13,035 nucleotides of DNA from Ruminococcaceae bacterium UBA1438 (GTDB lineage: Bacteria; Bacillota; Clostridia; Oscillospirales; Acutalibacteraceae), in the NCBI GenBank assembly GCA_002329285.1, contig DCTO01000086.1, positions 10,125-23,159 on the forward strand, given 5' to 3'. A program made the translations under genes and the position numbers. Of the stretch, positions 7,355 through 13,035 are shown piece by piece (position 1 is the stretch's first letter; every line of letters starts with the position of its first letter). The notes below the pieces were generated by a model. That model did no database searches, was not told where the DNA came from, and was given only the letters and a program-made list of their open reading frames with translations.

Positions 7355-7370
7355 GGAGGTGTTTTCTTTG
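7355..7370 (+). promoter_or_regulatory. Ribosome binding site fixing the TTG start of khpA
   Basis: GGAGG (7355-7359) precedes TTG at 7368-7370 by 8 bases. An in-frame GTG at 7359 lies within the Shine-Dalgarno sequence itself and so is not the start. Confidence 0.75.
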
Positions 7371-7601
7371 AAAGATTTGTTGATATCCATCACAAAGGGA
7401 TTGGTTGATAATCCCGATGCTGTTGTCGTTGATGTTGATGAACCTGATGAAGAGGGCGTAATCTATTATCACCTTCACGTTGCTGAAGAGGATATGGGCA
7501 GGGTAATCGGCAAGCAGGGCAGAATTGCAAAGGCAATTCGCGTTGTTATGCGTGCCGCTGCAACAAGAAACGACCAGAAAATTTCAGTTGAAATTGATTA
7601 A
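7368..7601 (+). CDS. khpA: KH-domain RNA-binding protein KhpA (YlqC family)
   Basis: This 77-residue single KH-domain protein is a small RNA chaperone-like factor. In streptococci and other Firmicutes KhpA pairs with KhpB (Jag/EloR) and affects cell elongation and sRNA-related regulation. The KH core is visible: an acidic beta strand (VVVDVDEPDEEGVIYYHLHV), then MGRVIGKQGRIAKAIRVVM with the GKQG loop that contacts RNA, then a final strand QKISVEID. The TTG start is set by GGAGG at 7355-7359. The gene lies in its usual place between rpsP and rimM, but a terminator hairpin follows the stop within 10 bases, separating it from rimM. KhpB is not in this window. Confidence 0.93.
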   Translation: MKDLLISITKGLVDNPDAVVVDVDEPDEEGVIYYHLHVAEEDMGRVIGKQGRIAKAIRVVMRAAATRNDQKISVEID

Positions 7602-7609
7602 AAGGAATT

Positions 7610-7638
7610 GCCCTCATTGTTTGAGGGCTTCTTTTTTT
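7610..7638 (+). terminator. Intrinsic terminator between khpA and rimM, inside the operon
   Basis: GCCCTCA (7610-7616) pairs with TGAGGGC (7622-7628) around loop TTGTT, followed directly by TTCTTTTTTT (7629-7638). The stem is 7 bp with five G-C pairs. The rimM ribosome binding site (GAGGA, 7639-7643) begins where the T tract ends, so any readthrough transcript carries this hairpin immediately before the rimM start. Confidence 0.8.
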
Positions 7639-7648
7639 GAGGAACGAT

Positions 7649-8158
7649 ATGAAGCAATTTTTGGAAATCGGAAAAATTATTAACACTCACGGCCTCAAGG
7701 GTGAAGTTAAGCTGGAGCTGTGGTGCGATGATATTGATTATTTAAAGCAGTTCAAAACCCTTTATCTTGATGAGAACGGAGCGCAGGCGTTAACGCTTGC
7801 CTCGGCAAGGCCGCAGAAAAATCATGCGATTGTTAAGCTTGCCGAAATAGGCGGAATTGATGATGCCGAAAGGCTGAAGGGGAAAATCCTTTTTGCAAAC
7901 CGCGATGATGCCGTTCTTGAGGAGGGGCATAATTATATTGATGATTTAATCGGCTGCTACGTTGTTGATGCTGAAACGGAGCAGGAATACGGCAGAGTGT
8001 GCGACGTTCTTAATTACGGCGCTTCCGATATTCTTGACGTTGAAAGCTGGGGCAAGCATACGCTTATCCCGATGATTGATGACGTTATTGTTGAGATTGA
8101 TGTTGAATTTCAGGTTATCACAATAAAACCTATGAAAGGGCTTTTTGATGAGAATTGA
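7649..8158 (+). CDS. rimM: Ribosome maturation factor RimM
   Basis: RimM (169 residues, usual length) assists late 30S assembly by acting on the 16S rRNA 3' head region and binding uS19. The N-terminal half has the family signature [20 protein letters not shown] (residues 4-23). The C-terminal PRC-barrel half contains [12 protein letters not shown], then the [17 protein letters not shown] segment and the final [11 protein letters not shown], close to the common PP.GLL.L ending. The start is ATG at 7649, five bases after GAGGA (7639-7643); an in-frame TTG at 7637 lies in the terminator T tract and is rejected. The gene ends with TGA at 8156-8158, overlapping the trmD start by 11 bases, which implies translational coupling. 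This TGA also shows that UGA is a normal stop in this genome. Confidence 0.95.
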   Translation: MKQFLEIGKIINTHGLKGEVKLELWCDDIDYLKQFKTLYLDENGAQALTLASARPQKNHAIVKLAEIGGIDDAERLKGKILFANRDDAVLEEGHNYIDDLIGCYVVDAETEQEYGRVCDVLNYGASDILDVESWGKHTLIPMIDDVIVEIDVEFQVITIKPMKGLFDEN

Positions 8159-8921
8159 TATTTTAACGCTATTTCCTCAAATGTGCGAGGCTTACACCAA
8201 CGAAAGCATCCTGGGCAGAGCGCAGAAGGCGGGCAAGGTTCAGATCGTCTGCACTGATATCCGCAATTATACCAAGGATAAGCACCGTCGCGTGGATGAC
8301 ACGCCTTACGGCGGCGGCATGGGCATGATTATGCAGGTTGAGCCTGTTTATGACTGCTTTATGGATATCTGCGCCCAAACAGGCACAAGGCCTCATCTCA
8401 TCTATTTAACTCCTCAGGGCAAAACCTTAACCCAGCAAAGGGTTAAGGAGCTTGCCGGCCTTGATAATATCGCGCTTCTCTGCGGGCATTATGAGGGAAT
8501 CGATGAGCGTGTTATTGAGGAGCTGCAGCCGGAGGAAATCTCCGTCGGCGATTATGTTTTGACAGGCGGCGAGCTTCCTGCTTTAATCGTTGCAGATGCG
8601 GTTTCAAGAATGCTGCCGGGCGTTCTTTCCGATGATGAGTGCTTCACGGAGGAAAGCCATTATAATTCGCTGCTTGAATATCCGCAATACACCCGCCCCT
8701 TTGAATGGCGCGGCAGGCAGGTGCCGGAGATTTTGCTCACCGGGCATCATGCGAATGTTGAGAAATGGAGAAGGGAACAGTCGCTTTTGCGCACGCTGGA
8801 GCGCCGCCCTGATATGCTTTATAAGGCTGAGCTTTCAAAGGCTGATATCGATTACCTTAAGCAGCTCAAGAATAATCAAGCAAATTTAACAGAAGTTTTT
8901 GACAGTGAACAAAACAATTAA
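8148..8921 (+). CDS. trmD: tRNA (guanine-N1-)-methyltransferase TrmD
   Basis: TrmD transfers a methyl group from S-adenosylmethionine to N1 of G37 in tRNAs with a G at position 36, preventing +1 frameshifting. The protein has 257 residues; the family usually has 230-260. SPOUT-fold motifs are present in order: [10 protein letters not shown] at the N-terminus, [33 protein letters not shown], and [15 protein letters not shown], which forms the trefoil-knot cofactor site; [10 protein letters not shown] and the TGHH.NVEKWRR segment follow. The start is ATG at 8148, since the family begins [10 protein letters not shown]; an in-frame TTG at 8145 would add one residue. It overlaps rimM by 11 bases. 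No rplS follows; 166 non-coding bases lead to the HPr gene instead. Confidence 0.96.
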   Translation: MRIDILTLFPQMCEAYTNESILGRAQKAGKVQIVCTDIRNYTKDKHRRVDDTPYGGGMGMIMQVEPVYDCFMDICAQTGTRPHLIYLTPQGKTLTQQRVKELAGLDNIALLCGHYEGIDERVIEELQPEEISVGDYVLTGGELPALIVADAVSRMLPGVLSDDECFTEESHYNSLLEYPQYTRPFEWRGRQVPEILLTGHHANVEKWRREQSLLRTLERRPDMLYKAELSKADIDYLKQLKNNQANLTEVFDSEQNN

Positions 8922-8930
8922 AAATTTTAT

Positions 8931-8966
8931 GTGAAAAATGCACAAAATCAAACTCAATATTTTGTG
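8931..8966. promoter_or_regulatory. AT-rich inverted repeat and shared element between trmD and the HPr gene
   Basis: CACAAAAT (8941-8948) and ATTTTGTG (8959-8966) form an inverted repeat around 10 bases. The left part GTGAAAAATGCACAAAAT (8931-8948) closely matches the minus strand at 5045-5066, where GTGAAAAAT and CACAAAAT are separated by ATTGA instead of G. It may be a weak terminator for trmD (no T tract follows) or an operator upstream of the HPr promoter. Neither use is shown. Confidence 0.3.
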
Positions 8967-9003
8967 TTAAATTAATTACTCATACGAAGTTTGCCTCAAT
9001 TTG

Positions 9004-9031
9004 TTGACCAATTAATTTTTGATGATATAAT
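9004..9031 (+). promoter_or_regulatory. Sigma-A-type promoter of the HPr gene
   Basis: TTGACC at 9004-9009, a 16-base spacer, and TATAAT at 9026-9031. Transcription would start near 9038, about 50 bases before the ATG at 9088, with GAGAGG (9075-9080) as ribosome binding site. Confidence 0.75.
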
Positions 9032-9087
9032 ATGAATAACAAATGAAAATTAATTAAATAATTCTTTAAATGATGAGAGGTCACAGT

Positions 9088-9351
9088 ATGTTTGTAAAAG
9101 ATGTAAAGGTTGAGAATCAGGTTGGGCTTCATGCTCGTCCGGCAACATTTTTTATTCAGAAGGCTAACGAGTTCAAATCCTCAATCTGGGTTGAAAAGGA
9201 AGAAAGAAGAGTTAATGCAAAATCTCTCCTCGGCGTGCTTTCACTCGGCATCATGGGCGGCACAGATATCCGCATCATTGCTGACGGCGCTGATGAGGAG
9301 GATGCAGTTGAGGGCCTTGTTGCTCTTGTTAAAAGCGGCTTCACCGATTAA
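9088..9351 (+). CDS. HPr family phosphocarrier protein
   Basis: HPr carries phosphate from enzyme I to sugar-specific enzyme II proteins of the phosphotransferase system; in Firmicutes its Ser46 is phosphorylated by HPr kinase to drive CcpA-dependent catabolite control. This 87-residue protein has both sites: His15 in GLHARPA (13-19) and Ser46 in NAKSLLGVLSLG (43-54). It is therefore HPr-like rather than Crh-like, since Crh lacks the His. The start is ATG at 9088, 7 bases after GAGAGG; in-frame ATGs at 9070 and 9073 would add six residues lacking the family start and are not favoured. It stands alone with its own promoter (9004-9031) and terminator (9385-9411), next to neither enzyme I nor an enzyme II. 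Whether it is the main HPr (ptsH) or a second copy cannot be told here. Confidence 0.92.
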   Translation: MFVKDVKVENQVGLHARPATFFIQKANEFKSSIWVEKEERRVNAKSLLGVLSLGIMGGTDIRIIADGADEEDAVEGLVALVKSGFTD

Positions 9352-9384
9352 TCCTTTCAACATTTAATTATTTATTGTTCAATG

Positions 9385-9411
9385 ATACGGCGCTTTGCGC
9401 CGTATTTTTTT
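9385..9411 (+). terminator. Strong intrinsic terminator after the HPr gene
   Basis: ATACGGCGC (9385-9393) pairs with GCGCCGTAT (9397-9405) around TTT (8 bp with a 5-base loop is the relaxed form), followed by a run of seven T from 9405 to 9411. It lies 33 bases after the HPr stop and directly before the uvrC promoter. Confidence 0.92.
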
Positions 9412-9412
9412 C

Positions 9413-9441
9413 TTTACCGATATTTATATTTGTGTTATTAT
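9413..9441 (+). promoter_or_regulatory. Probable promoter of uvrC
   Basis: TTTACC at 9413-9418, a 17-base spacer, and TATTAT at 9436-9441. It starts one base after the HPr terminator T tract, giving a leader of about 25 bases before the uvrC ATG. The boxes are less ideal than the other promoters in the window, but the strong upstream terminator means uvrC needs a start here. Confidence 0.55.
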
Positions 9442-9471
9442 AGCTTTAATAAATTGTTTAAGGTGTTTTTT

Positions 9472-11292
9472 ATGACGGAAAAGGAGCTTCGCAAAAAAGC
9501 AATGGCACTCCCGCAGCAGCCGGGCGTGTATATAATGAAAAACAAAAGTAAAAAAATAATATATATCGGCAAGGCGAAAAAGCTCAAAAACCGCGTTTCC
9601 TCTTATTTCGGCTCCCATTCAAATCATTCCTTAAAGGTTATAAGAATGGTTGAAAACGTAGATGATTTTGATTATATTCTGGTGGACACGGAATTTGAAG
9701 CGTTGGTGCTGGAATGCTCCTTGATTAAGCAGCACATGCCCAAATATAACATCCTGCTTAAGGATGATAAGGGATATAATTATATTAAGATAACCAAGGG
9801 TGATTTCCCGAAAATTTCCGAATGCAAGCGAATTGATGATGACGGAGCAACTTACATCGGCCCTTATGTTTCGAATTTCTCTGTTAAGCAGGCGGTTGAA
9901 GAAACGCTGAAAATTTTCAAGCTTCCTCGCTGCAACAAGCGCTTTCCGCAGGATTACGGCAAATCCCGCCCCTGTCTTAATGGCTTTATGGGGCTTTGCT
10001 CTGCTCCGTGCGCCGGCAGGATAAGCAAGGAGGAGTATCAGAAAAATATTGCGGATGCCGTGGCTTTTCTCAGGGGCGGCAGTCAGCAGGCGGTTAAGGA
10101 AATGACTGCGCAGATGAACGAGCTTTCAGAGCAGCTTCAGTTTGAGGAGGCCGCCAAGCTCAGAGACAGAATTAAGGCTATCAAAAACCTTGATGAAAAG
10201 CAAAAGGTTGTTTCAATAAATGTGCCTGAAGAGGATGTTTTTGCTCTCGTAAACGGCAAGAAAAAGGCCTGCTTTGAGGTGCTTCGCTTTGAGGGCGGAA
10301 GGCTGACGGACAGCGAGCATTGGCTGCTTGATTCCGTTGATGATCTCGGCTATGCAAGGCTTGAGCTTATAGAGCGTTATTATTCAATGCGTCAGCGGAT
10401 TCCCGCCAGAATTGCGCTTGACAGCGAGGTTGAGGATGAGGAGCTTCTGCGCCGGTATCTTGAAAGCCAAAGGGGCAAAAAAGTTGAATTTATACATCCT
10501 CAGAAGGGCGAGCATCTTTCGATTGTTAAAATGTGCATTCAGAATGCAAACGAGCATCTTGCCCAGAATGACGGCAGGCTCGGAAGGGAATATGCCGCAT
10601 TGGAAGAGCTCTCCGTTCTGCTTGGGCTTGATAAGCCGCCGGAGTATATTGAAAGCTATGATATTTCCCACACCTTCGGTGCGGATAACGTTGCCGGCAT
10701 GGTCGTTTTCCATAACGGCAGGCCGATGAAATCCGCTTATAAGCGGTTTTCTATCAAGGGGTTTGACGGGCAAAACGATGTCGGCTCCATGAATGAGGTT
10801 TTAACCAGGCGCTTTAATCATTATTATAATGACGACGAGGGCAGCAGCTTCAAAATTCTGCCCGATTTAATCCTGCTTGACGGCGGCGAACCCCAGGTTA
10901 ATGCCGTGCTTCCCGTTATCAGGCAGATGAATATCAACGTGCCGGTTTTCGGTATGGTTAAGGATAACAAGCACCGCACCAGGGCGATTGCCTATAACGG
11001 CGGTGAAATTGAGATTAATTCTCACCGTGCCGCATTCACTCTTGTTTCGAATATTCAGGAGGAGGTGCACCGCTTTGCGATAACCTATCATCACAAAAAG
11101 CATCAGAAAAGTACACTTTCCTCAAGCCTGCTTCAGATAAACGGAATAGGCGAGGCAAAGGCAAAGGCGCTTCTGAAGAATTTCAAAACCATTAAGGCGA
11201 TAAGGGAATGCAGCGTGGAGGAATTGGAGCAGTGTCCGTCAATTTCGCACAAAAACGCGGTTGATATTTTCAATTTTTACCATAATTCGTAA
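9472..11292 (+). CDS. uvrC: UvrABC system protein C (excinuclease subunit)
   Basis: UvrC makes both incisions around bulky DNA lesions after UvrA and UvrB have marked them. Its 606 residues fit the family. Domains: an N-terminal GIY-YIG nuclease for the 3' cut (GVY at 18-20, YIG at 31-33, Arg41); a cysteine-bearing middle region (CNKRFPQDYGKSRPCLNGFMGLC, broken only for description at about 153-180); a UVR motif that contacts UvrB (about 210-240, with LQFEEAAKLRDRI); an RNase H-like nuclease for the 5' cut (Asp397 in SYDISH, Asp470 in LLDGGE, His540 in HRFAITYHH); and a C-terminal helix-hairpin-helix from about 554 (INGIGEAKAKALL). All expected catalytic residues are present. ATG 9472 is chosen; the open frame extends upstream to 9382 but only through the terminator. 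The ribosome binding site AAGGTG is weak. It is probably transcribed alone. Confidence 0.96.
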   Translation: MTEKELRKKAMALPQQPGVYIMKNKSKKIIYIGKAKKLKNRVSSYFGSHSNHSLKVIRMVENVDDFDYILVDTEFEALVLECSLIKQHMPKYNILLKDDKGYNYIKITKGDFPKISECKRIDDDGATYIGPYVSNFSVKQAVEETLKIFKLPRCNKRFPQDYGKSRPCLNGFMGLCSAPCAGRISKEEYQKNIADAVAFLRGGSQQAVKEMTAQMNELSEQLQFEEAAKLRDRIKAIKNLDEKQKVVSINVPEEDVFALVNGKKKACFEVLRFEGGRLTDSEHWLLDSVDDLGYARLELIERYYSMRQRIPARIALDSEVEDEELLRRYLESQRGKKVEFIHPQKGEHLSIVKMCIQNANEHLAQNDGRLGREYAALEELSVLLGLDKPPEYIESYDISHTFGADNVAGMVVFHNGRPMKSAYKRFSIKGFDGQNDVGSMNEVLTRRFNHYYNDDEGSSFKILPDLILLDGGEPQVNAVLPVIRQMNINVPVFGMVKDNKHRTRAIAYNGGEIEINSHRAAFTLVSNIQEEVHRFAITYHHKKHQKSTLSSSLLQINGIGEAKAKALLKNFKTIKAIRECSVEELEQCPSISHKNAVDIFNFYHNS

Positions 11293-11308
11293 AAATCCAT
11301 TTTGTAAC

Positions 11309-11337
11309 TTGACTATATAGTTTCAGGTGGGTATAAT
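11309..11337 (+). promoter_or_regulatory. Sigma-A-type promoter of the rsmD-coaD operon
   Basis: TTGACT at 11309-11314, 17 bases, TATAAT at 11332-11337. Transcription would start near 11344, about 40 bases before rsmD. The boxes and spacing are identical to the two divergent promoters at 4954-4982 and 5101-5129. It begins 17 bases after the uvrC stop and no terminator is seen in between. Confidence 0.85.
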
Positions 11338-11382
11338 AAATAAGTAAAAATATTTAGAAATATTGCAGTCGGGTATGCTGAT

Positions 11383-11925
11383 ATGATGAGAGTAATAACA
11401 GGCACGGCGGGCGGCAGAAGGCTCCAAACCCTTCCGGGAGAGGAAATAACGCGCCCCACCTCCGAAAGCGTAAAGGAAGCGCTTTTCAGTATGATTCAAT
11501 TTGAAATTGAAGATAAACGCGTGCTTGATTTATTCGCAGGCTGCGGCCAGCTCGGAATTGAAGCGCTGTCCCGCGGCGCCCTCATCTGCACCTTCGTTGA
11601 AAACAGCAAGGCGGCAATGAGGGTTGTTGATAGCAATGTTTCTCACTGTGGATTTGAGAATAATTCACAAACGGTTTTCTGCGATGCAATCAGCTTCCTT
11701 TCAAGAAGCGGAACTTATGACATCGCTTTTTTAGACCCGCCGTACCGCAAGGGCCTGGTCACAGCGGCCTTGCCAAAGCTTGCCCCTCATATGAGTGAAA
11801 ACGGAATCATCGTTTGCGAAACTGCAAGGGATGAGGCTTTGCCGGAGGAACTTGAGGGCTTTAAGGTTTACCGCAGCAGGAATTACGGCAAGGTTAAAAT
11901 AACTCTTTACCGAAAGGACAGTTAA
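11383..11925 (+). CDS. rsmD: 16S rRNA (guanine(966)-N2)-methyltransferase RsmD
   Basis: RsmD uses S-adenosylmethionine to methylate N2 of G966 of 16S rRNA, near the P site, on assembled 30S particles. The 180-residue length is typical. Motifs: N-terminal MRVITGTAGGRRL, then TRPTSESVKEALF (23-35), the cofactor-binding motif I VLDLFAGCGQLGIEALSRGA (47-66), and the catalytic DPPY at 118-121. Motif I reads GCGQLG where the family usually has GSGALG, a mild change. Two adjacent ATGs at 11383 and 11386 are possible starts; the family suggests MRVI (11386), while the weak GGG at 11371 spaces better to 11383. It has its own promoter and is followed by coaD after 7 bases, the usual pairing. Confidence 0.95.
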   Translation: MMRVITGTAGGRRLQTLPGEEITRPTSESVKEALFSMIQFEIEDKRVLDLFAGCGQLGIEALSRGALICTFVENSKAAMRVVDSNVSHCGFENNSQTVFCDAISFLSRSGTYDIAFLDPPYRKGLVTAALPKLAPHMSENGIIVCETARDEALPEELEGFKVYRSRNYGKVKITLYRKDS

Positions 11926-11932
11926 TCTTAAT

Positions 11933-12403
11933 ATGAAAATTGCAATTTGCCCGGGCAGCTTTGATCCTGTAACCCTCGGTCACAGGGATATTATTGAGCG
12001 CACGGCGGAACTCTTTGATAAGGTTATCGTTTTGGTAATGAGCAACAGTGAAAAGCGCCCTCTTTTTTCGCTTGAAGAGCGTATGGATATGATAAGCCGC
12101 TGCATCAGCAAGGATAATGTTGTGGTGGATACATATAACGGGCTTCTTGTGAATTATGCAAAGGAAAATAATGCCGTTGCCATTGTTAAGGGCTTGAGAG
12201 CGGTTTCTGATTTCGATTATGAATTTCAGCAGGCTCTCACAAACAAATGCCTTTATCCCGATATAGAAACGGTGTTTATTGCCGCAAGGGGAGAGAATAT
12301 GTTCCTTTCCTCCAGCATGGTTAAAGAGGTTTGCCGCCTCGGCGGTGATGTTTCACAGTTTATTCCCGGCGAAATTTTAGATGATGTTATAAAAAAGATG
12401 TAA
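11933..12403 (+). CDS. coaD: Phosphopantetheine adenylyltransferase
   Basis: CoaD joins ATP and 4'-phosphopantetheine to make dephospho-CoA, the fourth of five steps from pantothenate to coenzyme A. The 156-residue length is typical. The nucleotidyltransferase signature is complete: PGSFDPVTLGH at 7-17 with the T/HxGH motif at 14-17, the RPLFSLEERM segment at about 42-51, VKGLRAVSDFDYEFQQAL in the middle, and ENMFLSSSMVKEV at 121-133, equivalent to the ISSS motif. The start ATG at 11933 follows rsmD by 7 bases, with AAAGGA in the rsmD end. The next gene begins 14 bases after its stop, so the three genes form one operon under the promoter at 11309-11337. Confidence 0.97.
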   Translation: MKIAICPGSFDPVTLGHRDIIERTAELFDKVIVLVMSNSEKRPLFSLEERMDMISRCISKDNVVVDTYNGLLVNYAKENNAVAIVKGLRAVSDFDYEFQQALTNKCLYPDIETVFIAARGENMFLSSSMVKEVCRLGGDVSQFIPGEILDDVIKKM

Positions 12404-12417
12404 AGGAGAAGTTTAAA

Positions 12418-12978
12418 ATGACCAATACCGATATTTTACTTGAGGATTTAGAAGATGTGCTTGATGACGCAACGTCCGTGCCTATGTCAAAAAAGAGCCT
12501 TGTTGATGTTGATAAAATTAAAACCATCATTGAGGACATTCGCCTGAACACTCCTCAGGAAACAAAGCAGGCAAAGGCAATTGTTGATTCAAGAAACAAC
12601 ATTCTTGAAGAGGCAAAGAAAGAGGCTGCCGATATTATTGCAGAGGCTCAGGCTCAGGCTCGCGAGCTTGTTGCAAGGGATCAGATCACTCAAACTGCAC
12701 AGGCAGAGGCTGCTGATATTATAGCTAAAGCTCACGAAGAAGGCGACACCTATATCCATAACGCTCAAAATCAGGCTTCCGAAATTCTCGGCAATGCCAC
12801 AACTCAGGCAAATGATATGGTAACCTCCGCTCAGAACAAGAGCCGCGAGATGCTCACAGCAGTTAATAACTATGCTGACTATACCCTGCTTTCAATCGAT
12901 GATTCTCTTTATAAGGCTCTTGCCGATGTAAGAAGAATCCGTCAGGGAATTATGAACAAGAAAAACGGCAGCAACTGA
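12418..12978 (+). CDS. Coiled-coil protein downstream of coaD (DivIVA/ATP synthase b-like appearance), function unknown
   Basis: This 186-residue protein has a low-complexity coiled coil. The N-terminus (1-25) is acidic, with DILLEDLEDVLDDA, then a linker with PMSKKSL and VDKIKTIIEDIRLNTP. From about 50 to 150 it is a long Ala/Gln/Glu/Lys-rich helix with recurring units such as EEAKKEAADIIAEAQAQA, QAEAADIIAKAHEEG and NQASEILGNA. The C-terminus has LLSIDDSLYKALADVRRIRQGI. It has no signal peptide, membrane segment or enzyme motif. Automated pipelines often call such proteins ATPase or ATP synthase b subunit because of helix composition; no ATP-binding motif is visible. The start is ATG 12418, with AAAGGAG starting at the coaD stop. 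Its place after rsmD-coaD recalls mycobacterial sepIVA, a DivIVA-domain gene near coaD, so a scaffold role in division or envelope growth is possible. That is inference. Confidence 0.75.
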   Translation: MTNTDILLEDLEDVLDDATSVPMSKKSLVDVDKIKTIIEDIRLNTPQETKQAKAIVDSRNNILEEAKKEAADIIAEAQAQARELVARDQITQTAQAEAADIIAKAHEEGDTYIHNAQNQASEILGNATTQANDMVTSAQNKSREMLTAVNNYADYTLLSIDDSLYKALADVRRIRQGIMNKKNGSN

Positions 12979-13035
12979 TTCTGATAATAATTTAAGAGCA
13001 GTATCACTGATTGAACAAGTCCGTAAAAAATGGAC

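Noticed and set aside
8931..8948. Rex-type redox operator (TTGTGAA-N4-TTCACAA)
   Set aside because: GTGAA and CACAA half sites occur but the spacing is one base short here and several bases too long at 5045-5066, so neither fits the known palindrome.
8941..8966. Intrinsic terminator after trmD
   Set aside because: The 8-bp inverted repeat is AT-rich with a 10-base loop and is not followed by a T tract, so termination would be weak. It is kept only as a possible regulatory element.
9382..9471. Longer N-terminus for uvrC from ATG 9382
   Set aside because: The added residues would be encoded by the HPr terminator hairpin and the promoter region. UvrC proteins begin around the LRKKAMALPQQPGVY segment, which fits ATG 9472.
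13004..13035. Half of a terminator hairpin at the window end (GTCC...GGAC)
   Set aside because: Only a 4-bp stem with a 9-base loop is visible before the sequence ends, so it cannot be judged.

Overview
The window is a stretch of ordinary low-GC Firmicutes chromosome, most likely from a gut-type Clostridia (Oscillospirales/Ruminococcaceae-like). This rests on the ylxM-ffh-rpsP-khpA-rimM-trmD order, a MutS2 with a C-terminal Smr domain, an HPr carrying both His15 and Ser46, strong AGGAGG-type ribosome binding sites, near-consensus sigma-A promoters, and a secreted protein built from choline-binding-type (CW_binding_1) repeats. The placement is inferred from gene content only. The genetic code appears standard.

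Layout. (1) Bases 1-3080, plus strand: the 3' part of recO, then mutS2 two bases later. Both act in DNA repair or nucleic-acid maintenance. A bidirectional terminator (3100-3123) closes this unit and also serves the gene facing it. (2) Bases 3143-4903, minus strand: one long reading frame for a secreted cell-wall-binding repeat protein, about 586 codons. An in-frame TGA at 4109-4111 breaks it exactly where the repeat expects a tryptophan. The gene has its own consensus promoter. (3) Bases 4904-5188: a divergent regulatory region with two back-to-back promoters (TTGACT-17-TATAAT each) and, midway between them, two direct repeats 20 bp apart. (4) Bases 5189-8921, plus strand: a protein-targeting and ribosome-maturation operon, ylxM-ffh-rpsP-khpA, then an intrinsic terminator immediately before the rimM ribosome binding site, then rimM-trmD with overlapping ends. 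The rplS gene that usually follows trmD is absent. (5) Bases 9088-9351: a single HPr gene with its own promoter and strong terminator. (6) Bases 9472-11292: uvrC. (7) Bases 11383-12978: a third TTGACT-17-TATAAT promoter, then rsmD, coaD and an Ala/Gln/Glu-rich coiled-coil protein in one operon.

Nearly everything is housekeeping, and I see no mobile element, CRISPR array, tRNA, rRNA or new defence-type system. The points worth a second look are the nonsense-interrupted repeat protein, the shared AT-rich element upstream of several promoters, the terminator inside the ribosomal operon, and the coiled-coil gene after coaD, whose position recalls the mycobacterial coaD-sepIVA neighbourhood.
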